Assembly (NCBI GenBank): GCA_018971925.1
Contig: JAGWZT010000121.1
Coordinates: 1 to 6,394 of the forward strand
Length of the DNA: 6,394 nucleotides
Direction: 5' to 3'
Origin: Lysobacteraceae bacterium
GTDB taxonomy: Bacteria; Pseudomonadota; Gammaproteobacteria; Xanthomonadales; Rhodanobacteraceae
The notes under the pieces are model-generated. The model had not been told where the DNA came from, searched no databases, and was given only the letters and a program-made list of their open reading frames with translations. The stretch's first letter is position 1, and each line of letters starts with the position of its first letter. Position numbers and translations under genes: made by a program. Below, piece by piece: positions 5,512 to 6,394 of this stretch.

Positions 5512-6279
5512 TTACGGCGCCGGCTTGCGGAACAGCAGCATGAAGCGGTCGGTGTGGCCCAGCGCGGGCGGCTTGTAGGAGATCGTGTCGCGCTTGTCGG
5601 CAGGGTTGCGCAGCGCATCGCTCGTCTTCACGAACTGGAAACCATGTGCCTCGAAATCCTTGCGCGCATAGGTTTCGTCGATGCGGTGCAGGGTGCCGGC
5701 GTCCTTGTTGCCGGTGCCCGGCTTGGCCGAATGATCGACCACCAGCAGCACGCCACCGGGCTTCAAGGCGCGTTGCAGCTGGTCGAGTACCCGTGCCACA
5801 TTGACTTTCGGCCAGCCATCCTGCGGATCAACCCAGTAAAGTTCGTGATAGACCTTGACCATCACCACCGCGTCCAGCGAGTCCGGCTTGAGGCCCATGT
5901 TCGTGAAATTGATAGTGCGGTGTTCGACGTTCGGTAGCCCTGCAATGCGCATCTGCCATTTGCCGCCGGCAAAGTCGTCGTAAGCCTTGTTGTTCAGCAG
6001 CACGACCTGTCCGGTCGGGCCGACCACGTAATCCAGCAACTGGCTGTAGTAACCCTCGTAGCCGAGGAAATCCAGTACGCGCATGCCGGGTTTGATGCCG
6101 ATGAAGCGCAGCACCGTGGCCGGGCGATCGGTGACATCGCGCTTGAGATCGGCCGCGCTGCGGCCAAGGTGGGCGACCGCGGCGTCGTAGATGTCCGCGG
6201 CACGCACCGGCGCTGCGGCAAACGCAGTGCCGAGGGCAAGGGCGAGGGTGATACCGGACCGGAAAACGCGAGACGTCAT
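5512..6279 (-). CDS. Exported predicted methyltransferase (COG4798-like)
   Basis: This encodes 255 residues from the ATG at 6279, which has a GGAG 7-8 nt upstream and starts a signal peptide ending PVRA (residue 27). The mature protein has a Rossmann methyltransferase layout: motif I at VLDFLGYEGYYSQLL (68-82), a second strand QVVLLNN (91-97), and an acidic-strand region DSLDAVVMVKVYHELYW (133-149). The LKPGGVLLVVDHS segment (172-184) and the C-terminal HRIDETYARKDFEAHGF (198-214) and RNPADKRD (224-231) blocks follow. The last two are, as I recall them, typical of COG4798 predicted methyltransferases. The glycine-rich SAM loop is degenerate (LGYEGYY where GxGxG is usual). Export is odd for a SAM enzyme because SAM is cytoplasmic, so activity is uncertain. 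It probably forms a transcription unit with the hydrolase 7 bp downstream. Confidence 0.9.
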   Translation of the reverse strand: MTSRVFRSGITLALALGTAFAAAPVRAADIYDAAVAHLGRSAADLKRDVTDRPATVLRFIGIKPGMRVLDFLGYEGYYSQLLDYVVGPTGQVVLLNNKAYDDFAGGKWQMRIAGLPNVEHRTINFTNMGLKPDSLDAVVMVKVYHELYWVDPQDGWPKVNVARVLDQLQRALKPGGVLLVVDHSAKPGTGNKDAGTLHRIDETYARKDFEAHGFQFVKTSDALRNPADKRDTISYKPPALGHTDRFMLLFRKPAP

Positions 6280-6394
6280 GGCGGTGCTCCGGCAACACGC
6301 ACAAGGTGCGGGTTCAGGCACCCTAATCCCGTGCCGGCATTCGTTCGAATGCCGGAAGTCACGCCCGTCGCCACGGCCCTTGGGTGAGCGTTTC
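6280..6394. other. Intergenic region upstream of the methyltransferase gene
   Basis: This is 115 bp without a gene I can support. It contains the 22-bp inverted repeat described separately, and a smaller one with GGTGC (6305-6309) and GCACC (6318-6322) arms in what would be the methyltransferase leader or promoter. No convincing sigma-70 promoter is visible. One minus-strand frame entering from the window edge stops at 6359 and could be the tail of an upstream gene, but 11 codons are too few to judge. Confidence 0.5.
6334..6355. repeat. Perfect 10-bp inverted repeat (hairpin or operator)
   Basis: CCGGCATTCG (6334-6343) and CGAATGCCGG (6346-6355) are exact reverse complements around a 2-bp centre. 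In RNA this folds as a 9-bp stem with a 4-nt loop. No T-run follows on either strand, so it is either a terminator without a U tract for a gene beyond the window, a protein-binding palindrome upstream of the methyltransferase gene, or a copy of a dispersed repeat. Confidence 0.7.

Noticed and set aside
6334..6355. tRNA T-arm-like TTCGAAT inside the inverted repeat
   Set aside because: The flanks do not form a 5-bp T stem around it and no acceptor, D or anticodon arm can be fitted, so there is no tRNA here.
6359..6394. Possible C-terminal tail of an upstream minus-strand gene
   Set aside because: Eleven codons before a TGA are too few to distinguish from chance; only sequence beyond the window could decide.

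Overview
This 6.4 kb stretch of GC-rich bacterial chromosome most resembles a gammaproteobacterium of the Xanthomonadales (Lysobacterales), possibly the Rhodanobacteraceae. That placement is an inference from protein character and from a palindromic intergenic repeat; no marker gene is present. There are no rRNA or tRNA genes, CRISPR arrays, transposases or phage genes. Apart from one plus-strand gene, everything lies on the minus strand, so the layout below is easiest to read from high to low coordinates.

Right end (6394 to 4596): a non-coding strip with a perfect 10-bp inverted repeat is followed by two adjacent genes. The first encodes an exported COG4798-type predicted methyltransferase with a degenerate SAM-binding loop. 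The second, 7 bp further on, encodes an exported alpha/beta hydrolase. The spacing suggests cotranscription.

Centre (4562 to 3114): a SET-domain protein with a zinc-binding post-SET tail is the only plus-strand gene. It diverges across 67 bp from a DUF488 (YeaO-like) gene, which overlaps by 4 nt (ATGA) with an exported PEBP (YbhB/YbcL-like) gene. The divergent gap holds a small dyad and candidate promoter elements.

Left centre (3040 to 336): modA, modB and modC form a compact molybdate ABC importer operon (2-nt gap, then 4-nt overlap). ModC is the short type without a Mop/TOBE regulatory domain, and its D-loop carries His in place of the usual Asp. A small lipoprotein gene, probably of the LEA14/WHy-like type, lies 40 bp behind modC and may be cotranscribed.

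Left end (335 to 1): a composite repeat of about 165 bp consists of two similar multi-hairpin modules in head-to-head orientation. Beyond it are the first 35 codons of an acyl-CoA dehydrogenase that runs off the window.

Most of the window is ordinary housekeeping and transport content, and I see no convincing new multi-gene defence or mobile system. The points most worth a second look are the composite repeat, the ModC D-loop substitution, the exported methyltransferase and hydrolase pair, and the bacterial SET/post-SET protein.
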